Shown: positions 1 to 7,137 of the stretch, one piece after another
Position numbering within the stretch: the first letter of the stretch is position 1
How the letters are laid out: every line of letters starts with the position of its first letter
Assembly: GCA_041648495.1 (NCBI GenBank)
Contig: JBAZOW010000155.1
Coordinates: 1-8,677, forward strand
Direction of reading: 5' to 3'
Length of the DNA: 8,677 nucleotides
From: Patulibacter sp041648495
Lineage (GTDB): Bacteria; Actinomycetota; Thermoleophilia; Solirubrobacterales; Solirubrobacteraceae
Notes under the pieces: generated by a model
What the model was told of the DNA's origin: nothing
The model's database searches: none
What the model saw: only the letters and a program-made list of their open reading frames with translations
Program-made: the position numbers and the translations under genes

Positions 1-3000
1 GGCGGCCGTCAGCGCGCCGTTGACCACGGTCGCCGCGTCGTCCTCGACGTAGTTGACCGTGTTGCCGCCCCCGCCGAGCACCGGCGGGTCGTTGAGCGAG
101 GTGATCGTCACCGTCTTGGTCGCCGCGGCGCTGTCGCTGGACCCGTCGTTGACCACGAAGTCGATCCCGCGCGCGCCGGGATCCGGCGTCACCAGGTCGG
201 TGTTGCGGTACTCGACCGTCCGCAGCGCGGCCTCGAAGTCGGCCTTGCTGCCGGGACCCGAGAGGGTCAGCGTGCCGGTGGCCGCGTCGTAGGCGGTCGC
301 GGTGATCCCGTTGGTCGTGGTGTAGAGCAGCTCGTCCTCGGCGTTCACCCGGCCGCTGCAGATGCAGACCGTCGCGGACTGGAGGTCGTCGCTGTCGACG
401 TCGGCGACCGTCAGGCCGTCGTCGACGACCACCGGGCTGCCGGCCTCGGTGAAGTCCGGGGTGCTGGCGCTGAGCGTGACCGTCGGCAGGTCGTCGGACG
501 CCGTGACCGAGACGTCGCGGGTCTCCGTGGTGCTCGAGTCGTCGCCGTCGGTGACCTGCACCGTGACGGTGCGGACGTCGGTCGACGGGGTGTCGCCGAG
601 GGTCTCGAACCGCACCGAGCGGATCGCCGCCTGGTACTCGGCGACGGTCGCCGTGCCGGTCAGCTCCAGCGTGCCGGTCGCCACCGTGTAGTCGCCGGTG
701 ATCCCGTTCTGGTCGGTGAACAGCAGGCGGTCGTCGGCGCTCAGGTTGGCGGAGATCACCAGCGTCGCGCCCTCGAGGTCGTTGTCGTCGACGTCGGCGA
801 CGAGCGCGGAGCCGTCGACCGCGACCGGACCGCTGCCCGGGTCGGCCGACGTCGCCTCGACGAACGCGTTGGATCCGGTGAGCAGCGAGACCGTCGGGGC
901 GTCGTTGACCGGGACGACCGCGACGGTGGCCGCCGCCGTGTTGCTCGCGCTGTTCGTCGCCGCTCCGTCGTCGACGGCGAAGTCGATCCCGCGATCGACC
1001 GTGGACGGGTCATCCGTGTTGGTGTTGGCGTAGGTGACCGTGCGGAGGGCGGCGGCGTAGGCCGCCGGCGTGGCCACACCGGTGATCGTCAGCACCCCGG
1101 ACCCGGGGTTGTAGACCCCGCTCAATCCGGGCGTCGTCGGCAGGGCCAGGACGTCCTCACCGGCGTTCCAGTTGCCGCTGATCGAGACCGTCGCCGAGCT
1201 GATCGTCGGGCTGTCGACATCGGCGACCGTGACGGTCGAGTCGACGACGACGCCGGTCAGGCTGTCCTCGGTGAAGCTCGCGCTCGTCGATCCGGCCGTG
1301 ACCGTCGGCGCGTCGTTGACCGCCTCGACGGCGACCGTGCCGATGCGGACGTCGCTCAGCGCGTTCTCCGCCGCGCCGTCCCAGACCTGGACCGCGAACA
1401 GGCGGGTGGTGGTCGACGGGTCGTCGGAGCCGTTGCGGTAGCGAACCGTGCGCAGGGCCGCCTGGTACTCCGCCTTCGTCGCGCTGCCGGTCAGGGTCAG
1501 GATTCCGGTGGCGGCGTCGTAGCTGCCGGTGATCCCGGACTCGTCGACGAACAGCAGCTCGTCCTCCGCGGCAGCGAAGCCGGTCGTCAGGGCGACGGTC
1601 GCGCCGGCCAGATCCGTGCTGTCGACGTCGGCGACGGTCAGCGCGCTGTCGAGCACCACGCCGGTGGCGTCGTCCTCGGTGTACGTGACCGCGGCCGGCG
1701 TCCCACCGAGCGTCGGCGCGTCGTTGACCGGCGTGATCGCGACGGTGGTCAGCGCGGGCACGCTAGGCAGTCCGGCGTCGCTGACCGTGAAGGCCACCTC
1801 GCGCGAGGTCGGCGACGGGTCATCGCCGTTGAGGTTGACGTAGGTCACCGACCGCAGGGCGTCCTGGTAGGCGGCGACGGTGTCGGTGCCCGTCAGCGTC
1901 AGCACGCCGGTCGCGGCGTCGTACGTGCCGGTGATCGTGGCCGTGTCGTCGAAGTCCAGCTCGTCCTCGGTGGACACGAAGCCGCTGCCGATCGTGACGC
2001 TGGCGCCGGTCAGGTCCGCGTCGTCGACGTCGACGACGACGATCGCCGGATCGACGAGCACCGGCGCGTCGCCCTCGGCGAAGGTCGGGCTGCCGCCCCC
2101 CGCGACCGTGGTCGGGGCGTCGTTGCTCGGGTCGATGTCGACGGTGCTGACGACCGCGGTGCTGACGTTGCTCGTCGCCGAGCCGTCGTCGATCCGGAAC
2201 TGGACCACGCGGCTCGTCGTCGACGGGTCGCCGGTGTTCGCGTTGCGGTAGCGGACCGAGCGCAGGGCGGTCTCGTACTCCGCCTTCGTCGCGCTGCCCG
2301 TCAGGGTCAGCACGCCGGTCGCGGCGTCGTAGCTGCCGCTGATCCCGGCCTGGTCCTCGAACAGCAGCTCGTCGTCGTCCGCGTCGAAGCCGGTGGTCAG
2401 GCTGACGGTCGCTCCGGCCTGATCGGCGTTGTCGACGTCGCTCACGGTGATCCCGGAGTTGACGATCACGCCGAGCGTGTCGTCCTCCTCGAACGTCACG
2501 GTGTTGCCGCCGCCCGAGAGCGTCGGCGCGTCGTTGACCGCGACCACGGAGAGCGTCGTCGTCGCCGCGCTGCTGTCCAGGTCGCCGTCGTCGACCACGA
2601 ACGAGATCGAGCGCGCGTCGGTCGAGGGATCGTCCCCGTCGTCGTTGACGTAGGTGACCGTGCGCAGCGCCGCCTGGTAGACCGCCTTCGTCGCGGTGCC
2701 GCTGATCGTCAGCGCGCCGGTGACCGGCGAGAACGACGCCGTCAGTCCGACCGGGGTCACCGGCAGCTCCAGGCGATCGTCGGCGCTGTCGAAGCCCGTG
2801 CCGATCGTGACGGTCGCCGACTCGACGTCGGCGTCGTCGACGTCCGCGACGTCCAGGCCCGGATCGACGACCACCGGGCTCGCGCCCTCGCTGTACGAGG
2901 GCGTCCCCCCGCCGGCCGTGGCCGTCGGGGCGTCGTTGACCGGGGCCACCGTGACGTCCGTGGTGATCGGCGCACTGGTCGCGTTGGCCGTCGAGCCGTC

Positions 3001-3747
3001 GTCGACCTGCAGGCTGACCGTGCGGTTCGCGGTCGACGGGGCGTCGACGTTCAGGTTGCGGTACCGGACCGAGCGCAGCGCGGCCTGGTACGCGGCCTTC
3101 GTCGCCACGCCGGTCAGCGTCAGCACGCCCGTCGGGGCGTCGTAGCTGCCGCTGATCCCGTCCTCGTCCTCGAACAGCAGCTCGTCCTCGGAGGGCACGT
3201 GGCCGCCGCTGATCGTCAGCGTGGCCGAGGCCAGCGTGCTGTTGTCGATGTCGGCCACGGTGACCGCCGGAGCCACGAGGACGCCGGTCTGGTCGTCCTC
3301 GGTGTAAGCGGCCGTGGTCCCGCCGTCGGCGAGCACGGGAGCGTCGTTGACGGTCTCGAAGCCGACCGGGCGGGTGACGGGAGCGCTGGTGCGCTCCCCG
3401 TCGTCGACCACGAAGACGACCTGGCGAGCGTCGGCCGTCGGGTTGAGGCTGTCGTTGTCGAACTCGACGCTGCGCAGGGCCGCGCGGTAGGCGGCGATCG
3501 GGGCGTCGCCCGTCAGCGTCAGCACGCCGGTCGCCGCGTCGAAGTCGCCGCTGATCCCGGCCTGGTCGGCGAAGACCAGCTCGTCGTCACCGGCGGCGAA
3601 GCCCTCCGTGATCCGCACGGAGGCCCCCACCAGGGTCGGGTCGTCGACGTCGGTGACGTCCAGCGCGGGATCGACGGCGATCGCCGGACCCGGCTCGGTG
3701 AACGTCGTCGTACCGCCGCCGAGCGTGACGACCGGCGCGTCGTCGAC
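1..3747 (-). repeat. Tandem array of at least nine ~400-bp coding repeats (132-137 residues each), continuing past the left edge
   Basis: Unit junctions, read from each (V/S/L)(N/D)D(A/L/P)P motif, give units at 3352-3747, 2941-3351, 2539-2940, 2128-2538, 1729-2127, 1321-1728, 910-1320, 499-909 and 97-498, with a tenth begun at 1-96. Lengths are 396, 411, 402, 411, 399, 408, 411, 411 and 402 bp, all multiples of three. The shared core, in order, is: a (T/S/V)E(D/G) segment, VxDVDxxDL, xATVxIxxGF, xEDELLFxD, GIxGxYDAATGVLTLTG, ATxAxYQAALRSVxYxN, DPSTxxR and a VDDG strand. These are beta-sandwich repeats typical of giant bacterial surface proteins. Acidic residues cluster in the DVD loops and may bind calcium. 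Units alternate between two subtypes, described in the findings. Confidence 0.9.
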
Positions 3748-5484
3748 CTCGGTGACGACGATCGAGACCGTCGCCGGGGCCGAGAGCAGCTTGCCGTCGC
3801 TGACCGCGAAGCTCAGGGAGTCGCTGCCGTGGGCGTCGGGGTCCGGGGTGTAGACCAGCTGCGCGCCGTTGCCGGGCGCCACGGCGATCCGGCCGTGCGA
3901 CGGTCCGCTGGTCACCGCGTAGGTCAGCGCGTCGCCGTCGGCGTCGGTCCCCGCGAGCGTGATCGCGACCGGCGTGTCCTCGGCGGTCGTCACGGCCCCC
4001 GGCGTGGCGACGGGGACGCGATTGATCGGGGCGGGGTCGGTCGGACCCGGGGCGCCCGGCACGCCGCCCGCGACGTAGATCGTCGGCGTCGGTCCGCCCG
4101 CGACGCGGTCGCCGAGGCTGCCGACGGCGCAGACCGAGAACGAGCGGCCGAGCATCCAGGCCAGGAACGAGCGCGTGCGGCCCTCGGCCTTGGCGCGGGT
4201 CGCCGCGGCGACCTCCTCCGGCCGGGACAGGAAGCAGTTCAGCCCGGTCAGCATCCGGTTGGTGAACTCGAGGAACCCGCGCCGGTTGTAGTCGTTGGCC
4301 ACCGGACGGTCCCGGCCGTCGACCACATCGGCCAGCGCCGTGAACGCCGCCTCGTCCGCGCCCGACGAGGTCGCGAGGAAGAGCAGGTTCGACTCGCGCT
4401 GCAGGGTCGGCTGGAAGCCGCCCGAGTAGGGCGCGTCGATCAGCAGCTTGAAGGTCACGCCACGGTGCGCGCGCAGGATCGAGCGGACCGCGTCGAGCGT
4501 CACGACCTGCTGCTCGATCCGCCCGTCGCCGAGGCCACGGGTGCCGACGTTGACCGCCGGATCGGCCCCGGCGTATCCCCCGCCACCGAGGTACAGCAGC
4601 ACGTCCTTGCAGCCGTTGCGCTGGATCGCGTGAGCGACGAACTGCGCCGGGGTCCGCCCCTCGCGGTAGCGGTAGCGCGCCGTGAAGAACTGCGGGTTGA
4701 GCCGGGCGAGCTGGTTGAAGAAGGTGCCCAGCGACTGACGGGTCCGGTCGACCGGACCGGCGTCGTAGAAGCTGCCCAGCGTGTCGCTGATCCGGATCGC
4801 GCACGAGCGCTCGGCGGCCAGCTGGTCCGCCGCCTGCCGACGCGCCGGGGTGACCGGGGGCGCGGCGCGCAGGCTGCCGACGTAGTCCGGCGCCGCGGGC
4901 TTCAGCAGGCTCGTGGTCGCCCGCGACGTGGCCGACGCCTTCAGCGTCCAACCGCGTACGAAGGCCCGGTAGCGGGGCTCGCGATACGCCTCGTAGCTGG
5001 CGAGGAACGGCGGCAGCTCGCCGTCGATCAGCGGCGGCCAGCGCAGGCTCTGCGAGACGCGGACCCGTCCGCTCGTCGCCCCGACCAGGACCACGCGGCC
5101 CGGGTGCTGATACGCCTGGTAGGGACCGCGGTCCTCGTAGAACAGCCACGCGGCCTCGTCGCCCGTGCGCAGGACCACCGGCGCGTCGCTGACCGTCACG
5201 CCCGCCCGGCGCTGGGCCCGCCCGGGACTGGGGGTGGCCGTCGCGACACGCGGTGAGGAGACGCCGGCCTGATGGATCGGCGTGTCGCGCGGAACCCGTG
5301 ATGGCGCGCGGAAGACGACGACCGGGTCGTCGCTCGAACGAACGTCCAGTGCGGCGATCGCCTTCTGCTCCGCCTGCCGCTGACTCGTCGCCGCGGACGC
5401 CGCCGCCGGCTGGAGGCCGACGAGCACGATCCCCAGCGGGAGCAGGACGCGAACCAGGGCAGCAGGACGGGCGAATCGAAGCAT
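1..5484 (-). CDS. Giant secreted repeat protein with degenerate caspase-like domain and tandem cadherin/Ig-like repeats (C-terminus outside window)
   Basis: The frame starts at the ATG at 5484 and runs without a stop to the left edge (1828 codons), so the C-terminus and any anchor are unseen. Residues 1-31 are a Sec signal peptide: Arg3, Arg6 and Arg12, a hydrophobic core to about 24, and an A-S-A/A cleavage site after 31. Residues about 32-200 are an unrecognised beta-rich region with a GRVVLVGATSGRV segment from 129 and RWPPLIDGELPPF from 148. Residues about 225-440 look like a caspase fold lacking its catalytic His and Cys. Residues 488-579 are a cadherin/Ig-like domain of the tandem-95 type with a DADGD acidic motif at 514-518. 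From 580 onward come tandem repeats of 132-137 residues beginning (V/S)(N/D)DAP. All repeat junctions lie in one frame. A GTG at 5511 is a possible alternative start, but the ATG gives a cleaner signal peptide; no strong Shine-Dalgarno is visible. Likely a surface adhesin or structural protein. No RTX motifs are seen, so Sec export is more likely than type I. Confidence 0.88.
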   Translation of the reverse strand, partial: MLRFARPAALVRVLLPLGIVLVGLQPAAASAATSQRQAEQKAIAALDVRSSDDPVVVFRAPSRVPRDTPIHQAGVSSPRVATATPSPGRAQRRAGVTVSDAPVVLRTGDEAAWLFYEDRGPYQAYQHPGRVVLVGATSGRVRVSQSLRWPPLIDGELPPFLASYEAYREPRYRAFVRGWTLKASATSRATTSLLKPAAPDYVGSLRAAPPVTPARRQAADQLAAERSCAIRISDTLGSFYDAGPVDRTRQSLGTFFNQLARLNPQFFTARYRYREGRTPAQFVAHAIQRNGCKDVLLYLGGGGYAGADPAVNVGTRGLGDGRIEQQVVTLDAVRSILRAHRGVTFKLLIDAPYSGGFQPTLQRESNLLFLATSSGADEAAFTALADVVDGRDRPVANDYNRRGFLEFTNRMLTGLNCFLSRPEEVAAATRAKAEGRTRSFLAWMLGRSFSVCAVGSLGDRVAGGPTPTIYVAGGVPGAPGPTDPAPINRVPVATPGAVTTAEDTPVAITLAGTDADGDALTYAVTSGPSHGRIAVAPGNGAQLVYTPDPDAHGSDSLSFAVSDGKLLSAPATVSIVVTEVDDAPVVTLGGGTTTFTEPGPAIAVDPALDVTDVDDPTLVGASVRITEGFAAGDDELVFADQAGISGDFDAATGVLTLTGDAPIAAYRAALRSVEFDNDSLNPTADARQVVFVVDDGERTSAPVTRPVGFETVNDAPVLADGGTTAAYTEDDQTGVLVAPAVTVADIDNSTLASATLTISGGHVPSEDELLFEDEDGISGSYDAPTGVLTLTGVATKAAYQAALRSVRYRNLNVDAPSTANRTVSLQVDDGSTANATSAPITTDVTVAPVNDAPTATAGGGTPSYSEGASPVVVDPGLDVADVDDADVESATVTIGTGFDSADDRLELPVTPVGLTASFSPVTGALTISGTATKAVYQAALRTVTYVNDDGDDPSTDARSISFVVDDGDLDSSAATTTLSVVAVNDAPTLSGGGNTVTFEEDDTLGVIVNSGITVSDVDNADQAGATVSLTTGFDADDDELLFEDQAGISGSYDAATGVLTLTGSATKAEYETALRSVRYRNANTGDPSTTSRVVQFRIDDGSATSNVSTAVVSTVDIDPSNDAPTTVAGGGSPTFAEGDAPVLVDPAIVVVDVDDADLTGASVTIGSGFVSTEDELDFDDTATITGTYDAATGVLTLTGTDTVAAYQDALRSVTYVNLNGDDPSPTSREVAFTVSDAGLPSVPALTTVAITPVNDAPTLGGTPAAVTYTEDDATGVVLDSALTVADVDSTDLAGATVALTTGFAAAEDELLFVDESGITGSYDAATGILTLTGSATKAEYQAALRTVRYRNGSDDPSTTTRLFAVQVWDGAAENALSDVRIGTVAVEAVNDAPTVTAGSTSASFTEDSLTGVVVDSTVTVADVDSPTISSATVSISGNWNAGEDVLALPTTPGLSGVYNPGSGVLTITGVATPAAYAAALRTVTYANTNTDDPSTVDRGIDFAVDDGAATNSASNTAAATVAVVPVNDAPTVSLLTGSNAFVEATSADPGSGPVAVDGSALVADVDDNDLEGATLVISANLSADDRLLFTDQNGITGDYTVATGTLELTGTATVAEYQAAIRSVRFETLGDTPSTDVRTVTVQVTDGDDSSTTETRDVSVTASDDLPTVTLSASTPDFTEAGSPVVVDDGLTVADVDSDDLQSATVCICSGRVNAEDELLYTTTNGITATAYDAATGTLTLSGPGSKADFEAALRTVEYRNTDLVTPDPGARGIDFVVNDGSSDSAAATKTVTITSLNDPPVLGGGGNTVNYVEDDAATVVNGALTAA
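3748..4023 (-). other. Single cadherin/Ig-like (tandem-95, Big_9 type) domain
   Basis: This covers residues 488-579. It opens with NRVPVATPGAVTTAEDTPV and continues with ITLAGTDADGDALTYAV, LVYTPDPDAHGSDSLSFAV and SDGK, the classic signature of bacterial Ig/cadherin-like tandem-95 domains. The acidic DADGD at 514-518 is a plausible calcium site. The domain links the caspase-like module to the longer repeats and is distinct from them in sequence and length (about 92 against about 135 residues). Confidence 0.75.
4165..4812 (-). other. Caspase-like (C14-type) domain with both catalytic residues apparently replaced
   Basis: This covers residues about 225-440 of the giant protein. Elements occur in the order expected of a caspase-hemoglobinase fold: a first strand with CAIRISD at 228-234; a strand KDVLLYLGGGGYAG at 293-306, where active enzymes carry the Tyr-x-Ser-Gly-His-Gly type motif; a strand FKLLIDAPYSGGF ending at 357, where active enzymes carry DACHSG; a strand with LLFLATSSGADEAAF; and a helix with FTNRMLTGL at 407-415. 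The catalytic His position appears to be Gly (300-303) and the catalytic Cys position is Pro352. The segment has four cysteines (228, 292, 417, 452), which could form disulfides in an exported protein. The fold assignment rests on motif order, not on a profile search. If right, this is a pseudo-protease, perhaps used for binding. Confidence 0.5.
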
Positions 5485-5548
5485 GGTGAGCGGCGCAGCG
5501 GGACGAACCACGCAACCGAAACGACCACGTGTGCACTACGAGCGACGC

Positions 5549-5578
5549 AATGTACAGCGTCTTACCGAACACCGCAAA
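5549..5578 (-). promoter_or_regulatory. Candidate promoter for the giant secreted protein gene
   Basis: On the minus strand a TTTGCG (5578-5573) and a TACATT (5554-5549) are spaced by 18 bp, each weakly similar to the sigma70 -35 and -10. This leaves a 5' leader of roughly 55-60 nt before the ATG at 5484. It overlaps the candidate plus-strand promoter, which would allow mutual interference or joint control. Called by eye. Confidence 0.28.
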
Positions 5579-5589
5579 GTCTGTATGGT
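5561..5589 (+). promoter_or_regulatory. Candidate sigma70-type promoter for the collar-protein operon
   Basis: A weak -35 (CTTACC, 5561-5566) and a -10 (TATGGT, 5584-5589, matching the TANNNT core) are separated by 17 bp. Transcription would start about 5596, making the first gene nearly leaderless. This conflicts with the Shine-Dalgarno-like GGTGATCC at 5587-5594; only one of the two readings can hold for a given transcript. Called by eye. Confidence 0.3.
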
Positions 5590-5594
5590 GATCC
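5587..5594 (+). promoter_or_regulatory. Possible extended Shine-Dalgarno for the first collar gene
   Basis: GGTGATCC is fully complementary to the GGATCACC that precedes CUCC at the 3' end of bacterial 16S rRNA. It lies 4 bases before the ATG at 5599, which puts the canonical SD register about 10 bases upstream. It supports 5599 as the start. It uses the rRNA bases beyond the usual GGAGG core, which is unusual, and the match could be chance. Confidence 0.35.
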
Positions 5595-5598
5595 CGCG

Positions 5599-6093
5599 AT
5601 GTCTGATACCCCATTCCTCGGCGAGTTGCGCCTGATGAGCTTCAACTTCCCACCACGGGGTTGGGCACAGTGCAGCGGCCAGCTCCTGCCGATCAACGCC
5701 AACCAGCCACTCTTCGCACTGTTCGGCACCACCTACGGCGGTGACGGGCGCACGAGCTTCGCGCTGCCCGACCTTCGCGGACGCGCGCCGGTGCACCGCG
5801 GCAACGGGCTCCCCATGGGCCTGCCGTTCGGCACGGAGTTCCACTCCCTGCTGCCGGCCGAGATGCCGCTGCACACGCACGTGGCGAACGCGTCGGGGAG
5901 CAACTCCGACGGGCCCATTCCGGTGGTCCTTGGCTCTGCCAACAATCTGTACGGCGAGCCCACCAACCTGACGACGCTGAATCCGCAGACGATCACCAGC
6001 GTCGGCGGCACCCAGCCCCACGAGAACCGCCAGCCGGCGCTGACGCTCGAGTGGTGCGTGGCGCTGTCCGGCATCTTCCCGTCCCAGAACTGA
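5599..6093 (+). CDS. Phage tail-collar / microcystin-dependent protein family (copy 1)
   Basis: A 164-residue protein of the tail-collar domain family (COG4675, MdpB-like). The N-terminal collar domain has GW at 21-22, Cys25, GTTYGGDG at 43-50 and LPDLRGR at 56-62. It is followed by MPLHTH at 89-94, a variable Ser/Asn-rich stretch, then PHENRQP at 140-146 and the family's C-terminal WCVALSGIFPSQN. Length and motif order match full-length members, so the gene appears intact. The usual glycine-rich segment before the HTH motif is altered here (FGTEFHSLLPAE). There is no signal peptide. It is first in a four-gene operon, 7 bp before copy 2. Family members are named from phage tail fibre collars, but many bacterial copies lie outside prophages and their role is unclear. 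A structural, fibre-forming role is inferred. Confidence 0.92.
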   Translation: MSDTPFLGELRLMSFNFPPRGWAQCSGQLLPINANQPLFALFGTTYGGDGRTSFALPDLRGRAPVHRGNGLPMGLPFGTEFHSLLPAEMPLHTHVANASGSNSDGPIPVVLGSANNLYGEPTNLTTLNPQTITSVGGTQPHENRQPALTLEWCVALSGIFPSQN

Positions 6094-6100
6094 GAGACAG

Positions 6101-6616
6101 ATGCCTTACATTGGTGAAATACGAATGTTCGCCGGCAACTTCGCCCCCGTCGGCTGGATGCTCTGCCAGGGCCAGACGCTCGCGATCGCGGACAACGACA
6201 CGCTGTTCAACCTGATCGGCACGACCTACGGAGGTGACGGGCAGGACACGTTCATGCTCCCCAACCTCCAGGGCCGTCTGCCGGTGCACATGGGCAAGGG
6301 CCCCGCGAACCAGCAGAACTACGTGATCGGCGAGCCGTTCGGCGTCGAGAGCGTCACGCTCAACACGCAGCAGCTCCCCGGTCACACCCACGCGTTCTGC
6401 GCGACGCTCAACCCGGGCACCACCACCAACGCGAGGGGCGCGGTGCTGGCCAGTCCGCCGAGCATCACGATGTTCCTGCGCGACGGGCCGGGCAGCAACA
6501 TGACCGCCCAGATGGTCTCGCCCAAGGGTGGATCGCAGCCGCACGAGAATCGCTCGCCGATCCTCGCGGTCAACTACATCATCTCCCTCTACGGGGTCTA
6601 CCCCTCTCCCTCATGA
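6101..6616 (+). CDS. Phage tail-collar / microcystin-dependent protein family (copy 2)
   Basis: A 171-residue paralogue of copy 1 with the same architecture: GW at 18-19, Cys22, GTTYGGDG at 40-47, LPNLQGR at 53-59, VTLNTQQLPGHTH ending at 97, PHENRSP at 147-153 and a C-terminal YGVYPSPS. The middle region (about 100-140, Thr/Asn/Pro-rich) differs from the other two copies, as expected of the exposed, variable part. It lacks the late Cys seen in copies 1 and 3 (Tyr-Ile-Ile instead). A weak GAGAGA lies just before the ATG. Its TGA overlaps the next ATG (ATGA at 6613-6616), which implies translational coupling. It is divergent enough from its neighbours that the duplication is old, and separate roles in one assembly are plausible. 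Confidence 0.93.
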   Translation: MPYIGEIRMFAGNFAPVGWMLCQGQTLAIADNDTLFNLIGTTYGGDGQDTFMLPNLQGRLPVHMGKGPANQQNYVIGEPFGVESVTLNTQQLPGHTHAFCATLNPGTTTNARGAVLASPPSITMFLRDGPGSNMTAQMVSPKGGSQPHENRSPILAVNYIISLYGVYPSPS

Positions 6617-7137
6617 CCGATCCCTTCCTCGCCGAGATCCGCGTCTACGGCTTTCAGTTCGCTCCCAAGGGCTGGGCGTTCTGCGACGGGCAGCTGATGC
6701 CGATCTCGCAGAACACCGCCCTCTTCTCGCTGCTCGGCACGATGTACGGCGGCGACGGCAAGTCGACCTTCGGACTGCCCAACCTGATGGGTGCGGGCGC
6801 GGTCAGCGTCGGCCAGGGCCCGGAGAACTACTACTACCAGGGCGAGACGGTCGGCAGTTCGACCGTCACGCTGCTCGAGACCGAGATGCCGGCCCACACC
6901 CACCAGGCCAAGGCCTCGAGCGATCCGGCCGAGCAGGCGTCGCCCGCGCCCGACCGCGTGATGGCCCGCAGCACGCCGGGCTTCGCGTACCAGACGAACG
7001 GCACGGCGAACCTCGTGGCGATGGCTCCGCAGGCGTTGATCCCGGCCGGCTCGTCGGGGGCCCACCAGAACACCCCGCCCGTGCTGGTGCTGAACTTCTG
7101 CATCGCGCTCCAGGGCGTCTTCCCGCAGCGCCCGTGA
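6613..7137 (+). CDS. Phage tail-collar / microcystin-dependent protein family (copy 3)
   Basis: A 174-residue third paralogue: GW at 20-21, Cys24, GTMYGGDG at 42-49, LPNLMG at 55-60, VTLLETEMPAHTH ending at 97, AHQNTPP at 150-156 and a C-terminal NFCIALQGVFPQRP. The LRGR-type basic motif after LPNL is replaced by LMGAGA, and the PHEN motif reads AHQN, so this is the most diverged copy at these sites. The middle (98-145) is Ala/Pro/Ser-rich. The start codon overlaps the stop of copy 2, and its own TGA overlaps the GTG of the acetyltransferase gene (GTGA at 7134-7137). There is no signal peptide, so any export would need a non-Sec route or lysis. Confidence 0.93.
   Translation: MTDPFLAEIRVYGFQFAPKGWAFCDGQLMPISQNTALFSLLGTMYGGDGKSTFGLPNLMGAGAVSVGQGPENYYYQGETVGSSTVTLLETEMPAHTHQAKASSDPAEQASPAPDRVMARSTPGFAYQTNGTANLVAMAPQALIPAGSSGAHQNTPPVLVLNFCIALQGVFPQRP

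Larger units (their letters stand above)
5485..5598. promoter_or_regulatory. Divergent intergenic control region
   Basis: This 114-bp non-coding stretch separates the start codons of the giant secreted protein (minus) and the first collar gene (plus). It is visibly richer in A and T than its flanks, especially 5545-5590. Both transcription units must be driven from here unless they have internal starts, so the two could share regulation. A CACGTG palindrome lies at 5526-5531. No clear operator or riboswitch is visible. Confidence 0.6.

Noticed and set aside
53..3145. Series of Ser/Thr/Val-rich plus-strand open frames, 74-149 codons, recurring about every 400 bp
   Set aside because: They are antisense images of the coding repeat array, which explains their regular spacing and mutual similarity. 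None has a convincing start signal.
1..3747. Direct repeats as a possible CRISPR array or transposon repeats
   Set aside because: Units are about 400 bp, diverged, in one continuous coding frame and encode protein domains.
3199..5256. A 685-codon plus-strand open frame
   Set aside because: It is antisense to the caspase-like and Ig-like coding region, is extremely Arg/Gly/Val-rich, and has no recognisable domain. High GC leaves few stop codons in shadow frames.
3587..5614. A 675-codon minus-strand open frame
   Set aside because: It is on the same strand as the giant gene but in another frame. Its translation is Arg/Gly/Pro-rich low-complexity sequence, while the overlapping frame has a signal peptide, domains and in-frame repeats.
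6528..7133. N-terminal extension of the GNAT frame (open frame begins at 6528)
   Set aside because: This part overlaps collar copy 3 in another frame, is Arg-rich and shows no domain. The GNAT fold starts after the GTG at 7134.
5599..7137. Prophage remnant
   Set aside because: Only collar-type genes are present. No other phage function, integrase or attachment site is visible, and such collar genes are common outside prophages. Sequence beyond the window could change this.
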